Assembly: GCF_000350225.1 (NCBI RefSeq)
Contig: NW_005178692.1
Coordinates: 230,930 to 294,929, forward strand
Origin: Chondrus crispus
Taxonomy: Eukaryota > Rhodophyta > Florideophyceae > Gigartinales > Gigartinaceae
Reading direction: 5' to 3'
Length of the DNA stretch: 64,000 nucleotides
The notes below the pieces were generated by a model. It did no database searches. It saw only the letters and a list, made by a program, of their open reading frames with translations, and was not told where the DNA came from. Shown here in pieces: positions 20,835 through 32,853 of the stretch (the stretch's first letter is position 1; every line of letters begins with the position of its first letter). The position numbers and the translations under genes are program-made.

Positions 20835-21883
20835 TGTAGTGCAATAATGGGCTCTACAGGGGGGTGAAAAGGAAGGAAAATATTTGGACTTGGATATGAA
20901 AAGTAGTCCAGGTTCGGGGGACACACGTGTGAATAATTACACAGTTTTAATTTTTAATTATTTTATTTAGTTAATTAGTTGGCATTAATTTTGCTGACAC
21001 TAGATGAGATCTAGGATCTAGCGCCGCGAGCTACTGTAGTGGCTCCAGCGGGGCGATATATACCTTAGCCCTCTGACCACCAAGTCAGTAAAGGTAACCC
21101 GAGTTGCCGGAGTTGAATGTCGCGTTGGTTGAAGTCCGTCTCTACCAAGACGCTCCCTTTTACCTAAGCCTACGGCATCTTCTATCGCTCGGGGGTTCCT
21201 TTTCTTTTTCCTTTATTCCCTATCCTTTTCTATCTCTAATTCTACCTATTTTTCCCTTATCTTGTGTTGGTGCCATCATCCTCGGTTGCGACCGAACCGG
21301 TGTAGGTGTTTCGAGCCATCGGGCGGCACAGTTGACGTAGCGCTGCTACTGTGACCCATTTTCCGACGGAGACTGTTGCAACGACGTCTTCCTCGAAGGG
21401 CTCCGTCGTAGTACGAGACAGTGTTGGTACCATCGGTGTCGGTTGCGACCGAACCGGTGTAGGTGTCTCGAGCCATCGGGCGGCACGGTTGACGTAGCGC
21501 TGCTACTTTCATTTCATCCCGTCGGGCTGCGTTGCGACGCCCCCGTCGAAGGCCTTGTCGCGTCACAAGGTGTCGAAGAAGCTCAACGAGCATTGGCCTT
21601 ACAGCCCAGTGGAACCGGGGTACCTACGTACGCGCCCCACCCCACACTCGTCGAGCAGATCTCTTCGCAAGTCTCTACCACACCGATCCCGGGCCGGGCT
21701 GTTTCTCTGTGCCCCCCTGTCAGGGATCCGAGCTACTACGAGTCGCAAGCTCGTTTAAACGGAGAAGGGAGAGTCGGACACTCCGTAGCGCTGTGCCATC
21801 GGCAGATCTTCTTTTTGCTGTTGTTCTTGTTTTTGCTGGACCATCGGACCCCAGTCTCTGCCCGACAGGCGCATAGCACTACA
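20835..21883 (+). repeat. Solo LTR, family A, with 5-bp target duplication
   Basis: A complete LTR (1049 bp, TGTAGTGCAA to TAGCACTACA) flanked by GGCAC on both sides (20830-20834 and 21884-21888). No internal sequence is attached, so this is the usual product of recombination between the two LTRs of one element. It interrupts the inverted LTR whose remaining piece is 20805-20834. Confidence 0.85.
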
Positions 21884-22918
21884 GGCACAGCCCTACGGAG
21901 TGTCCGATTCTCCCTTTCCCTTTAAGTGGGTTTGCCGCCCACAGTAGCTCACGTCCCTGACAGGGGGGGCAAAAGGAAGAGGCCCGCCCCGGGACGAATG
22001 GTGGTAGAGTCTTGTACAGGCAGCTGCTCGGCGAGTTCGGGGCGGTGATTAGGAAGCCGTGCCCGATGGGTCGTAAAGCCAATGCTCGCGGAGCGCCTGT
22101 TACACCTTATACCCTTAATAAGGTCTTCGACGGGGGCGTCGCAACGCAGCCCGACGGGAATTAGCAAACACGTAGCAGCGCTACACCTCCGTACTGCCCG
22201 ATGGCAAAGTACCGACACCGGAATGGTCGCAACCTGTATCCGATGGAACCGACACTGTCCTGTATACACAACAGGACCTTCGAGGGAAACGTCGTTGCAA
22301 CAGCCTCCGTCGGTGGACGTAAACAAGTAGCAGCGCTACACCCACGTGTCGCCCGATGGCTAAGACACCTACACCGGTCCGATCGCAACCAAAGCCGATG
22401 GCACCAACAACAAACAAAAGAACGAACACAAGAGCCCGATGACTCCAGTCGTCACAATGCGGATCGCAATCAGGCACTGTGGAACCAACACAAGATAAGG
22501 GAATAGAAATAGAGATAGAAATAGAAAAGGATAGGTGAAATAAAGGACAAGGAAAGGGAACCCCCCAGCGCAAAGGATAACGTAATCTGTGGTAAAAGGG
22601 AGCGTCTTGGGAAAGACGGACTTCGACCAAGGCGATATTCAACTCTGGCAACTCGGGTTACCTTTACTGACTTGGTGGTCAGAGGGCTAAGGTATATATC
22701 GCCCCGCCGGAGCCACTACAGTAGCTCGCGGCGCTAGATCCTAGATCTAATCTAGTGTCAGCAAAATTAATGCCAACTAATTAACTAAATAAAATAAACT
22801 AATTAAAAATTAAAACTGTGCAATTATTCACACGTGTGTCCCCCAACCCGGACTACTTTTCATATCCAAATATTTTCCTTTCTTTTCACGGCCCTTTTTA
22901 GGTGCGTATTGCACTACA
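21884..22918 (-). repeat. Inverted LTR, family A, interrupted
   Basis: On the minus strand it starts TGTAGTGCAATACGCACC at 22918 and matches the LTR subtype of A1. Its far end continues beyond the solo LTR into 20834-20805 (CTCTTGTTGGTTGTTG) and is then cut by the A1 3' LTR. It abuts the shortened 5' LTR of A2, so it appears to have inserted there (expected duplication CCGAT, 22919-22923). It cannot be told whether it is a solo LTR or the 5' LTR of a longer minus-strand element lying to the left. Confidence 0.7.
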
Positions 22919-23511
22919 CCGATCCGGTGTTGGTGTGATTGCCATCGGGCTGCACGTAGGTCGTAGCGCTGCTACAGTGTCCTGTTCCGTCGGAAGGCTG
23001 TTGCAACGACGCCTCCTTCGAAGGTCTTATCATACAAGACAGTGTTGGTACCACCAACCGCGATTGCGATCGCATTGGTGTCGGTGTTTTGTCATCGGGC
23101 AACACGTTGGTCGTAGCGTTGCTACATAGTTACGTTCCCGTCGTGTAGTGCTAATCGAGCCCCCGTCGAAGACCTTGAATTATACGCAAGGTGCTGAAGA
23201 CGCTCGTCGAGCATTGGCCTTACAACCCAGCGAACCGCGGTTACATTCTCGTAGACAAGCCCAACCCGCACTCGTCGAGCACTCAAGTCTTCACAAGTCT
23301 CTACCACCATTATCCTCCCGGGCCGGGTGTCTTTCCTTAACCCCCCCGTCGGGGTCCAGCTACCGTGGGCCGCAAGCCCACACAAGGCGAAAGGGAGTGT
23401 CGACCGCTCCGTAGCGCGTGCCATCGGCAGTGGTTGTTGCTGTTGTTGTTTTTCTTCTTTTTGTTTGACCGTCGGACTGTGTTCGCGATCTGCCATGCAC
23501 ATTGCACTACA
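22919..23511 (+). repeat. 5'-shortened LTR, family A (5' LTR of A2)
   Basis: Nearly identical to 36635-37227 of the A2 3' LTR; the first 412 bp of that LTR are missing here, where the inverted LTR abuts. It ends TTGCACTACA and is followed by the leader. It carries two tandem modules with GTAGC-GCT-GCTAC hairpins. Confidence 0.8.
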
Positions 23512-23670
23512 AAAGTGGTCTCCAGACCTAGAATTGTCTACAGCCAACCCGACCTAGAATTGTGTCGACGACTGCCTCGGTCTGGAGTTGCACTACAAAA
23601 GTGGTCTGAGTAACGGAGTCTCTTTTTTTTTTGTTTGTAACTTTTTTGTGTAGGTTCGCTCGTACGAGCG
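23512..23670 (+). other. Leader of A2 with duplicated primer-site region
   Basis: The primer-binding site TGGTCTCCAGACCTAGAA lies at 23516-23533. A second CCCGACCTAGAATTGTGT follows at about 23548, and a second copy of the LTR-end/primer-site joint, TTGCACTACAAAAGTGGTCT, occurs at 23588-23607. A T-rich run precedes the gag ATG at 23671. The same layout occurs in A3. Confidence 0.65.
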
Positions 23671-26036
23671 ATGTCGACAAGCGCCCCCGGGGACGTCGGT
23701 CCCGGGGCGAGTAGGAGCGAATCGGCAACGGCGTCGAGGATCCCGCGAGGTCCCCGCACCCGAAGCCAGGCCAATACGGCCACGGATCCCGAAGGTCAAG
23801 AATCCCCGACGCGGATTTAAGCCGACAAGGATAGGCTATCCTACAGGTTCGAGAAGATGGGCGAGGAGATTCGCCAAGAGATGACGAAAAATCTCGAGGC
23901 TGAATTAGCCCTCGTCCGTAAGCAACTGGAGTTGCAAGCATCCGAGTTCCACACCGTTTTACGATAGATATCGGCTCGAGTGGATCTCGTCGAGAAGGAG
24001 CGAGGTGATGCGACCGACGGTCCGGAGCCGGAGGTCCTAGCTTCGTTGAAAACTTCAGTCAAGGACGCAAGGCGCGACGCGAACCAAGCTTTGGAGTCCT
24101 TGGGGAAATTTAGAGCCAGTATCGAAGACAAGTTTGACCGCGCCGCTCATCGTCTCAAGGACCTTGAACAGGTCATCGGGCAAGAGCCGCTCCCAACGCG
24201 TCGAGAAGGCGACCGTCGATCGAAGAAGGACAAGGCAGCTGTACGGCGGAGTTCCAAGTCGAAGAATTCAAAGAAGAATCTGCGACGCAGGAGCAAGAGT
24301 CACTGTAGTGACGAGCCGGAGGACCAAGACTCAATGACCGAGTCGAATGGCCTTTCCGAAGATGGTGACGACGGTTCCTCGAACCATGTCAGCGATTCCG
24401 AACATCGTTCAGAGGAAGGAAAAGGAATTTAGCAGGGCAAGAAAATTACCTCCAGACGGGGCGGGATCACTTCGTCCGCCTCGCGGAGAGACAAGGACGC
24501 TGAACCAGAGGACGTCGCAACGCGACGCAGGCCGCGATGGGAGGAGTTGGAGGAGCTGAATCCGACCAACTACCTCTTCAAGAAATTACTTTCGTACCGA
24601 ACGTACCGCTTGCGGAACCCGCAGACACATTTGTCAAGTTCCCGGCGGACCGCCGTGGGAAACATCAGGAGAGATATTCCGCCTAAGGTGAAGAAGGACA
24701 ACACGTTCACAGGTGAGGACGGGGTCCTTGTGTTGGATTTTTTGGCAAAATTAGTTCAAGAGTTAGATACTCAAGAAATGAACGAGGGGCAAGCGATCCG
24801 CTTGTTGCCCGAATTTCTGAGCGGCATCGCCTTGAGACAGTACACTTCGGTGTCTCAGACGGCCGGGTACCATCACGGAAAGGTGTCCGTTTGGCCAGAG
24901 GCCGTACAGTGGTTGTTGAGGAGTTTTGCAACCGACGAGGCGATCCGTCAAGCGGTGCTCGCATTGCGAGAAGTACAACAGCTACCGTCTGAAGACGAGA
25001 TGGAATCTATATCCGTCTGACGGACGCGAGTAATCGTTGTGGGAATGTTTATTCTATGGAGGAGCAGATGACCATGTTCATCGAGGGGCTAGATGCCAGT
25101 ATTAAGCCCATGGTCTCGCAGTATCGACAAGATAACCGAGATGTCTCATTTTTGAGATTGGTAAATTACGCAAAGGCGCATGGCTCGGCGAGCCACGCCA
25201 AGGACAAGAAGACCAAGAAGGTCACGATTCAGTCGCCGTCGACGTTCAGGGCGGGGAAGAAGCCGAGGGCTTCTTATCCCTGTCGTAAAGGTCACGCTGC
25301 TGTCCACTTAGCCGAGTCAATCTCCGCGTCAGATGAACGCGGTGCGCACGGAAGCAGCGAAAATCATTATGAAGGAGCATTGGTAGCCGAAGGCAATTTT
25401 ATTGAGCCATCGGAGGGCTACGGACACGAGGGCTACGGGGCAAGCGGGTCGTCAACTTTACCGACGCCCACATACACGACGGAGTCGTTTTCAGAGCCCA
25501 CGGATCCCGTGATGATGTTCCGGGGGCGCGGCCACACGCCGGCGCCGCGCATTCTGATGGAAGACAAGGGTACAACGATTCGAAGGCCAGGCTGGATGGG
25601 AAGGCCGCAACATCAAGGAGGGCCGCCGGCCTGTAGAGGACCTAGGCCGCAATATCCCGTCAAGAAGCACGGACTGGTGTGCTATCACTGTTACGAAAAG
25701 GGGCACGCCGCGCCAACGTGCATTCTTTCCCTCCGGGAAATGCACCGAGTTTTGGAAAATTATGAGGCGTTGTCTCCGATGGAGAGGTTAGGGATACCAT
25801 CGACGAGTTATCTGAAGGTCAAAAATTGGTTCGATTCACAGACGGCGAGCACGCCGAGTGCTTCAACGCCGAGGCCGAACCAACCCTTCAGAGGGCCCGC
25901 CGCGGGGCCCGCGTCGTCGGACGTGAGAAGGAACCCGCAGCCGCAGGGAAACTACAGAGGGAAATCTCGAGGGAGTCACGAGAGGCGCGGGTTCAACGTA
26001 CTGCGTCCGGGACTCAGTCTTGTTCCCCGTCTCTAG
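23671..26036 (+). pseudogene. gag: gag region of A2
   Basis: Starts MSTSAPGDVGPG at 23671 and follows A1 gag: charged heptad region, Lys/Ser-rich linker, LNPTNYLFKKLLSYRTYRL capsid segment (24547 onward) and zinc knuckle CYHCYEKGHAAPTC at about 25680-25721. The 3' end overlaps the start of pol by about 210 bp in the -1 frame. Broken, with a few breaks. Confidence 0.8.
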
Positions 26037-29000
26037 TAAGAAGGGAAGGCCTCGACGAGGAGGTAGTTGGAATAGTAGATAGGCCGAAGGAGCCCACTGT
26101 TGTCAAGAAAATTCTAAGTCGAGACAAGGATCGTCCAATGGATCCAATTCGTAGGCCCTGGTACAGGGTTAAGCGAGAAGAGTGTCCTGACAAGATCTTG
26201 GTCCTCGCGCGAAAAAACTACAAAGTTTACGCGGATATTGGACCAACGGTCGCATTGATGAGTCGAGTGTTGTCCGTGTTGGATACAGGTGCCGGACCGA
26301 ATTTGGTTCGAAGGTCGGAACTTCCGGCAGGAATGGAAATGTTGGTGGCTTACGCACCGACCCAAGACATTGGCGACGCGAACAATAGGCCACTCCGGAC
26401 TCTCGGCACAATTAGAATGCCTGATTTGTGGCCGCAACCGAGTTTATTGTATGCGAAAACCTAGCAGTCCCGCTAATTCTAGGCGCGGACTACTGTGACC
26501 GGTTTGTGGAAGCAATTTATCCAAGGAAGAAAACGGTTGAGTTGGCGGATTTTCCGGAGGTTCCAATAGTTAGGCGGTTGTCGACGAGAAAAGGGAAGAA
26601 GAATCTCGTCCTGGGAGAGGACGTGAATGATGGAAAGGGGAAGCGAATTTCCCGTAAGGAAAAAGTGGCAAGAGCCACGACTATCGAGCCAGGGACGCAA
26701 CGCGTCGTGAAATCCACCTCGAAGAGGGTGGGCTTGGTTGTGGTTCAGCCGTACTCGCCGTTGTACGAAATTCACGGGTTGACGTGCACGAATGGTGTCG
26801 TTCATGTTGAGCCTGACAGGCCATTTCGTTTACTTGTTGCGAATTTTAGAACGTACCCTGTCAGGGTGCAAAAAGACCAAGTGGTGGCAGAATTGTTACC
26901 GCACCCGAGGGCCGCGCTCGAGAGCAAAACCACCATTGGTGAATTTCTCGGAATTCAAGAAAGGAAGAAGGAAAATTTTCCTAATTCCACCAAGACGCCT
27001 AAGCGCGAGACAAGATGCGAACCGTCGGAGCAAGCGCGCGAGGACCAGCCAGAAGAGCGGTCGAGTGGGCTCTCTGCGACGGCATCGTCGAAGCCGGAGC
27101 AGCGGATTGAGCCCCCACCGCCGGACGTGGAGGACCTCGATCTGAGCCACGTGCCGGAACGGCTGCGCGAGCGGTTCCGACGGATGTTGAAGAAGTACTC
27201 TAAGATGTAAGAGGGGACCCTTGGTGAAATTAATACCACGGTCCACCAGATTGAACTGGCCCCTTATACAAGGCCAATTGCACAAGCTCCCTACCGAGCC
27301 GGTCCAAGGCCTCGGGAGGTCTAGGACGCAGAAGTACAGAAGATGTTAGAGGCAGGAGTCATCGAACCGGCGCAGTCAGAATGGGCGTCGCCCGTTTTAT
27401 TAGTGCCCAAGCCGGACGGATCGATGCGCTTTTGCGTAGACTACCGCAGGTTAAACGCGGTAACGGTGAAGGACGCGTACCCTTTACCGCCCATGGATGA
27501 GTGTCTGGACTCGCTTGGTGACACCAAGGTTTTCTCCGCGTTGGACGCGATCTCGGGATATTGGCAGGTGCCTATCCCTGAGTGCGACCGCGACAAGACC
27601 GCATTTTCATGTTACTTAAGTCTGTATAGCTTCTCAAGAATGCCTTTCGGGCTTACCAACGCGCCGGCGACGTTTCAGAGAGCCATGGATATACTGCTCT
27701 TTCCGTTCCGATGGAAGTCGTGTCTGGTGTATTTGGATGATATCATCATCTTCAGCAAGTCTTGGGAAGAACACATCGTTCATGTTGATGAAATACTGTC
27801 TGTATTGGAGAAGGCAGGTGTGAAGCTCAAGCTTCACAAGTGCGAATTTTTCGTCGAAAAGATCATGTACCTGGGCCATGTCGTTCGGCCAGGTACATTG
27901 GAGGTTGATGCCGCTCGCATCGCAGCGTTGGAACAAGTGAGGTATCCTCAAACGCAGACTCAGCTCAGAAGCTTCTTGGGACTTGGTAATGTGTACCGTC
28001 GGTTTGTCGCACATTACGCGAAAATCGCGCATCCGCTCAATCAACTATTGAAGAAGGGACAAGCGGTCCAGTTGGAAGGATTCGACGAACCGTGCGAAAA
28101 AGCTTTTTATAAGCTCAAGGACGCCATCCTGGCACCGCCGGTGTTGCCGCTGCAAAAGAAGGACCTACCCTACTCGGTAGATACCGATGCAAGCGACTAT
28201 CAAATCGGCGCTGCATTATTTCAAACGCATTCGGTTGCGCAACGTAAACCCATCGGGTTCTTTTCAAGAACGTTAGCCGCAGCCGAGAGAAACGATTCTG
28301 TATCAGAAAAAGAATGTCTAGCGGTAATTTGGGCCGTACAGACTTTAAGACCATATCTATATGGCGAGCACTTCATTGTGCATACCGACCATGCCTCATT
28401 GAGGTGGTTGATGAACGTAACCGACCCCAGCGGGAGATTAATCCGATGGAGGCTCCGCCTCTCGGAATTTGATTTCGAAATCAAGTACAAGAAGGGCAAG
28501 GCGAATAGTCAAGCTGATGCCCTGTCAAGATTACGGATCGCAGGAGAAACCGTCGACGAAATCGACAACGAAATCCCATGCTCTTATGGCCGAACCGGCC
28601 GAAGGTACAGTAGAGGAAGAGGACAGTTTTGATGGGTTAGACGACATCCTCACTCTTGAGGGGGGGACCGCCCCTGAGCGCCTCGATCAATTCCAAGCTG
28701 TCACTCCGGAGGAGCTCATTCGCGAGCAAGCCGTCGACCCCTTCTGCAACCGCATCAAGGAAGAAATGGACGCCGGAAAGGTGAGAACGTTCAGCATGGA
28801 GACCCAGGAACTCGAAGGAACTCTATGCCGTACCGCGGCGGAGTTTGTACAAGTGATGATACCACAATCGTTAAGGGACAGCGTCCTAGGGTTGAGCCCC
28901 TACGCAAAATTGGCAGGCCACCTGGGAGGCAGGAAACTTTACAAGACATTGAGAAGATTTTTTTATTGGCCTACAATGGCCCTAGACTGCTACGCAGTCG

Positions 29001-29475
29001 CGAAGAATTGCGCCGCATGTGCGCGGGAAAGGGTGAAGTTAAGAAGAAACACGAAGGAAATGAAGCTGTTCACGCCCAAAGCTCCGCTGGAATTTTTCGC
29101 CATCGACATACTCGGCGAGCTAATTACAACCGCACGCTGACTTCCGCGTTGCGAAAATATGTTGGAGAGCATCCCAAGGACTGGGACCTGTTTAGCGACG
29201 CTGTGTCGTTCGCATACAACACGCAAGTTCATCAAACTACGAACATTTCGCCCTTCGAGCTGGTGTTAGCTCGGGCGCCGAGAAGCATTGCGTTACAAGC
29301 CCAGCCAGGTTTAGAAGGATTCAGCTCGAATCGAGTGTACTACCTGAAATGGCAGTCGTGGTTGGAAAGCCTGGTGAAAGGCACTGATAAGAGCTTGCGA
29401 AAAGAACAAGCGCGCTACAAGCGGAACTTTGACGCACGGCTTCGCAAGCCGAGGTATGACATCCGTTCAGGATGA
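25826..29475 (+). pseudogene. pol: pol region of A2
   Basis: Protease LDTGAGPN (about 26279), RT with PKPDGSMRFCVDYRRLN (about 27408) and YLDD (27730-27741), RNase H DTDASDYQIGAALF and HTDHASLRWL, and parts of integrase including the zinc-binding region (CAACARERV near 29010) and the C-terminal core. Closest to A1 and A3 pol. It looks broken, with several breaks. Confidence 0.85.
25946..25952 (+). promoter_or_regulatory. Candidate -1 frameshift slip site GGGAAAC in the gag/pol overlap
   Basis: The heptamer G GGA AAC lies in gag phase (X XXY YYZ) inside the overlap of gag and the -1 pol frame. GGGAAAC is a known retroviral slip sequence, and Ty3/gypsy elements commonly make Gag-Pol by frameshifting. 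The position is seen directly; the function is inferred, and no downstream pseudoknot was tested. Confidence 0.4.
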
Positions 29476-29579
29476 TACGTATTCCTTCGGAAAGAGCAAG
29501 ACACGGCCACCGAGCCGAAACATAAGTTGGCACAAGTGGCTACGGGTCCGTATCAATGTGAAGGAGTCAACTGAGAATA

Positions 29580-30100
29580 CGGTCGTCATTGCCATCAGAG
29601 ACCAAGAAGAGCGCGTGTCGCGAGATAGAGTCGAATTAGCCCCTAGTCCCATGGACTACACGCCGATAATCGGGCTACCACAAGCGCTACAGTTCCTCAA
29701 TCGAGAAGGGGAACGAGAAGAACCCGACGCGCAAGCGAAGAATAGAACGGATGAAGGACCGTTGATAAATCAGGAAGCTGCGGGCATCCCGTCCGATCTA
29801 CAAGAGATGGCAGGTTCGGAAGAGCAGGATGAGGATGAGTCGCTGGCCCTTCGGAAGGGGGAACGACAGTTGGACACGCAGGAAGAAGGAACCGAGAGTC
29901 AGGAGTATGTGATCGACAAGATCGTGGACCACGGCTACGACGGGGAGAAATTAATTCTCAAAGTGAGATGGTATGGGTATACCCTCAAGGACGCAATGTG
30001 GGAACCCATTGAGCAATTGCCCCGCAGTGCGGCCGTCACGTATTTCCGAAGGAAAATATTATCCTTGCCCGCGCAGGTTGCGCAAGCGCAATCAGGATAG
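29580..30100 (+). pseudogene. Integrase tail with chromodomain, A2
   Basis: An acidic linker is followed by YVIDKIVDHGYDGEK, LILKVRWYGYT and PIEQLP (about 29908-30025), matching the A1 chromodomain, and a short basic tail. It would target integration to methylated chromatin. Confidence 0.8.
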
Positions 30101-30753
30101 TGGTAATCAAGAATTTCACATGTCAGTTTCAGTGCGGTAATCCGCACTGGGCAGAGCGAGCCGACCTGAGGGTCAAGAAAAGGGGAACGATGAGATGGAA
30201 CGAACCAGGTGAGGGGCCTTCAGAAAGCCATCCGCAAGTAGAGCAGCGCGCGCACGAGTAGGATGAGCGTCGTGATGAGATACTCAGGTCGGAAGTCGCG
30301 CAACGATGTGCCAAGCGAAGAAAGAACGCTGGAAGAACGGGGACATGGACTGGATAATCCACTTTTTTCACTCTTACCTTCATAGCTGTTCGGTCTCTTT
30401 TTTGTTTTATTTGTGATTGCTTTTGTGTTGTTCTATTTTATTTTATTTTTGAGACGTTAGGGACACGACCCCGCACCGCGGAGGTCCGTCAGCAAGTCTA
30501 TGAGGAGTCCAACGAGGACATTGAAGAGGCGATGATCTTCGAGATCAATTCCGCCTTTGACAAGGTTACGGCCGACGCCCGCGTCGCGGGATTCTCACCA
30601 TTCAGGGCAAGGCCGAGGAGGAGATAAGACGTAGGAGAACCTGGCTCTACGACGGGTGTTACTACGTCATAGATAGAGCCAGAAGGAGATGAGGCACTAC
30701 ACACATTTGGAACACACACGCACAATCGCCGGATGCCCGTGAAATTACGAATG

Positions 30754-31376
30754 CGTAGTATAAACACCCCCAACGGAGGGGGGTGTATACTCAGTTCGTG
30801 CGGAGACCTCGGTCGGCGGGAAGACGGGAAGCAACCCCAGCTAAGGGAACCGGGCGAGCCCGGGGTAGCAGTGGTAGAGCAGGTAAGGGTCGGGGACGCG
30901 CGCACGCGCGGGCCAATCTACGCCTCGACGCCCCGGCGCAGCGCTGGGTGACGTACCAGCGCTGACGGGCGGAGGCGGATCTAGGCTCGCGTGCTCGCGC
31001 GTCCCCTGCCCGCTCGGTTCCTAACTAGATACGGGCTAGTGGGAACCCGTTCCAGAATAAGCGGGGCGAGCTTGACCAAAGGCTTCGGTTCTCGACAAGC
31101 TCGTGCTTGTCCTCCCCCCACCGCCGTCGGTCGCTCGCGTATTTAATGTACAAGTTAATCCTATCATACTACAGTACAGTACGGACTGTACTGTAGTGCT
31201 ACTGTAGTCAGCGCGGGTCGGCCCGTGCTGACTGTACACTTGTGTTACACGTATTAGCACACGTGTGCGTGCGTGCCCCGGACAAGTGTGGGCGCGTGCG
31301 GAGGTACTGCAGAGCTGGGGCTCTACAGTAGCCGATCTGATGTATATCTAATTCCGGTAAGGGGGGTTATACTACA
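30754..31376 (-). repeat. Solo LTR, family B, with 5-bp target duplication
   Basis: On the plus strand it starts CGTAGTATAAACACCCC and ends GGGGGGTTATACTACA, matching the reverse of 2129-2795. It is flanked by GAATG on both sides (30749-30753 and 31377-31381). It holds a perfect 12-bp inverted repeat at 31169-31196 (CTACAGTACAGT, loop ACGG). No internal sequence is attached. Confidence 0.85.
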
Positions 31377-32289
31377 GAATGGGATCAGTGGTCCACCTGC
31401 GCGTGAAGCGTAATTTATTTGAGAATTTAATGAGTGTCGAAAGCGAACTATTGAGCGAGCGGTATCAGAGCGAACGCCAGCCTTGTCAACTCGCCTCGAA
31501 TGTGATGAGCAGGCTCGACAAGCCGTGAGACGGACGTTTAACAAACGAGAGGATCCCCGAGCAAGGACAATGTTCATGCCTACAGGAGATTGAGAAATCG
31601 TCAGAGGGGATGCCGTCCAAATGGGACGACCCTGTTGGTCAGACGGTTGTGATCGACACACTCGCGAACGCATTTATTCACGAACGGCGTACTTACCAGT
31701 TTACAACGATGACCGGCTTTCTTTCTTATTGTCGTTTTCATGTTTCTGTTCTGCTTTGTTTTATTTCGTTTTGAGGCTGGAGGCGGCTCCCCGGACCACG
31801 CCAAGAAGACGCGAGGAAAATAAGAAGTACCTAAGTGAGAGAAGATGCTCGAACCATAGTGCCGACGGCATGACGTGCTCCTGGTGGTCTCAATGAGTTG
31901 GAAAGGAAAGGATTGTGAAAAGCTATCTGCAAGGCCCAGTCGCGCACAGTATCACCGGTCGTGTTTCTACATGAGAGTCACCTCCACCGGGGAAGCGAGG
32001 TTTTTCGGGACGGAGATCTCCTACTGATGGACGAGGGAAGGGAGGTGAGCACAGTAGATCCCTCACACAAAAAAAGGGGAAAATAGTTGTACGTTTTCAG
32101 TGACAAGATCGTCACTCTAACTAGGTTCAATGAATAGAGAAGGAAGGGTTGAAGGTGGGGGCCGCATGAAGAATGTCGTGGATGGAGGGAGAATTGTTAA
32201 GGATTCGGGTGTGAACAACGGCAAAGAGGGAAGAGGACCTCCGATACCCGGGGAAAAATTAGTATCAGGGTTTTGACACGGAGAACGTA

Positions 32290-32853
32290 CAGTGTCACCG
32301 CACGAGCAAGAGGACATTAGCAAGGGAAGTGAAATCATGCGTCCCGAGGAGACTTTGTTTAAGTCGTACGTGCCTAACGGAGTGGTTCTCTCAGGCGAAA
32401 GAAATTTGATTGTTAGACGAGGGAGAGGAGTACGTGTCGGGGACGGGCAAGCGAATGGACCGCATCCCTGGAGAAGGTCCGAAAGCTCGGAGACAGTGCC
32501 GATTGTCCACTGCGTATACTGAGGAGAAATTGGAGCGCACGGATTCAAAGAGTGGGTCAGAGACGAAGAGCCATTTTGACTTCGAAGGGGAAGGCAGCGG
32601 TTTCCCTTGGGCACCTCCAACGGGAAGATGAATTTTTACGACCAATTCGAGGGCGTGGTAGGAACGGGTGACGGAGGCGTGGGAGGCGTACCTCTTGAGG
32701 ATGAAGAGATGCACCACGATGCGAGGGGAGAGTCCGAAGGGCAGGCAGTTGTCGTTGGATGGCCCATCGCGTAGCCGCGGGACATCCCGGAGTGTAATTC
32801 GAGGGGGTGTTACTTCCGAACACCCCCGAGTACACCGAAACAACACCCCGTGA
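32290..32853 (+). pseudogene. Third (sense) coding segment of A2, C-terminal remnant
   Basis: Pieces of this stretch encode protein alignable with A3 at 50437-51323: EKLERTDSK...FPWAPPTGR against HKLRELQCM...FFWEAHGGR, and AYLLRMKRCTT...SPKGRQLSLDG...HPRVHRNNTP against TYLARMKERDT...SPKDEYLPSDG...YLRVHLNITS, both ending at the same point. It sits on the same strand as pol, in the place where retroviruses and errantiviruses carry env. I see no clear membrane anchor, so env is only a positional guess. Broken, with a few breaks. Confidence 0.5.

Noticed and set aside
20805-22918. Head-to-head LTRs as a large cruciform or hairpin element
   Set aside because: The GGCAC duplication shows a solo LTR inserted into an inverted one, so the palindromic layout is explained by two insertions.
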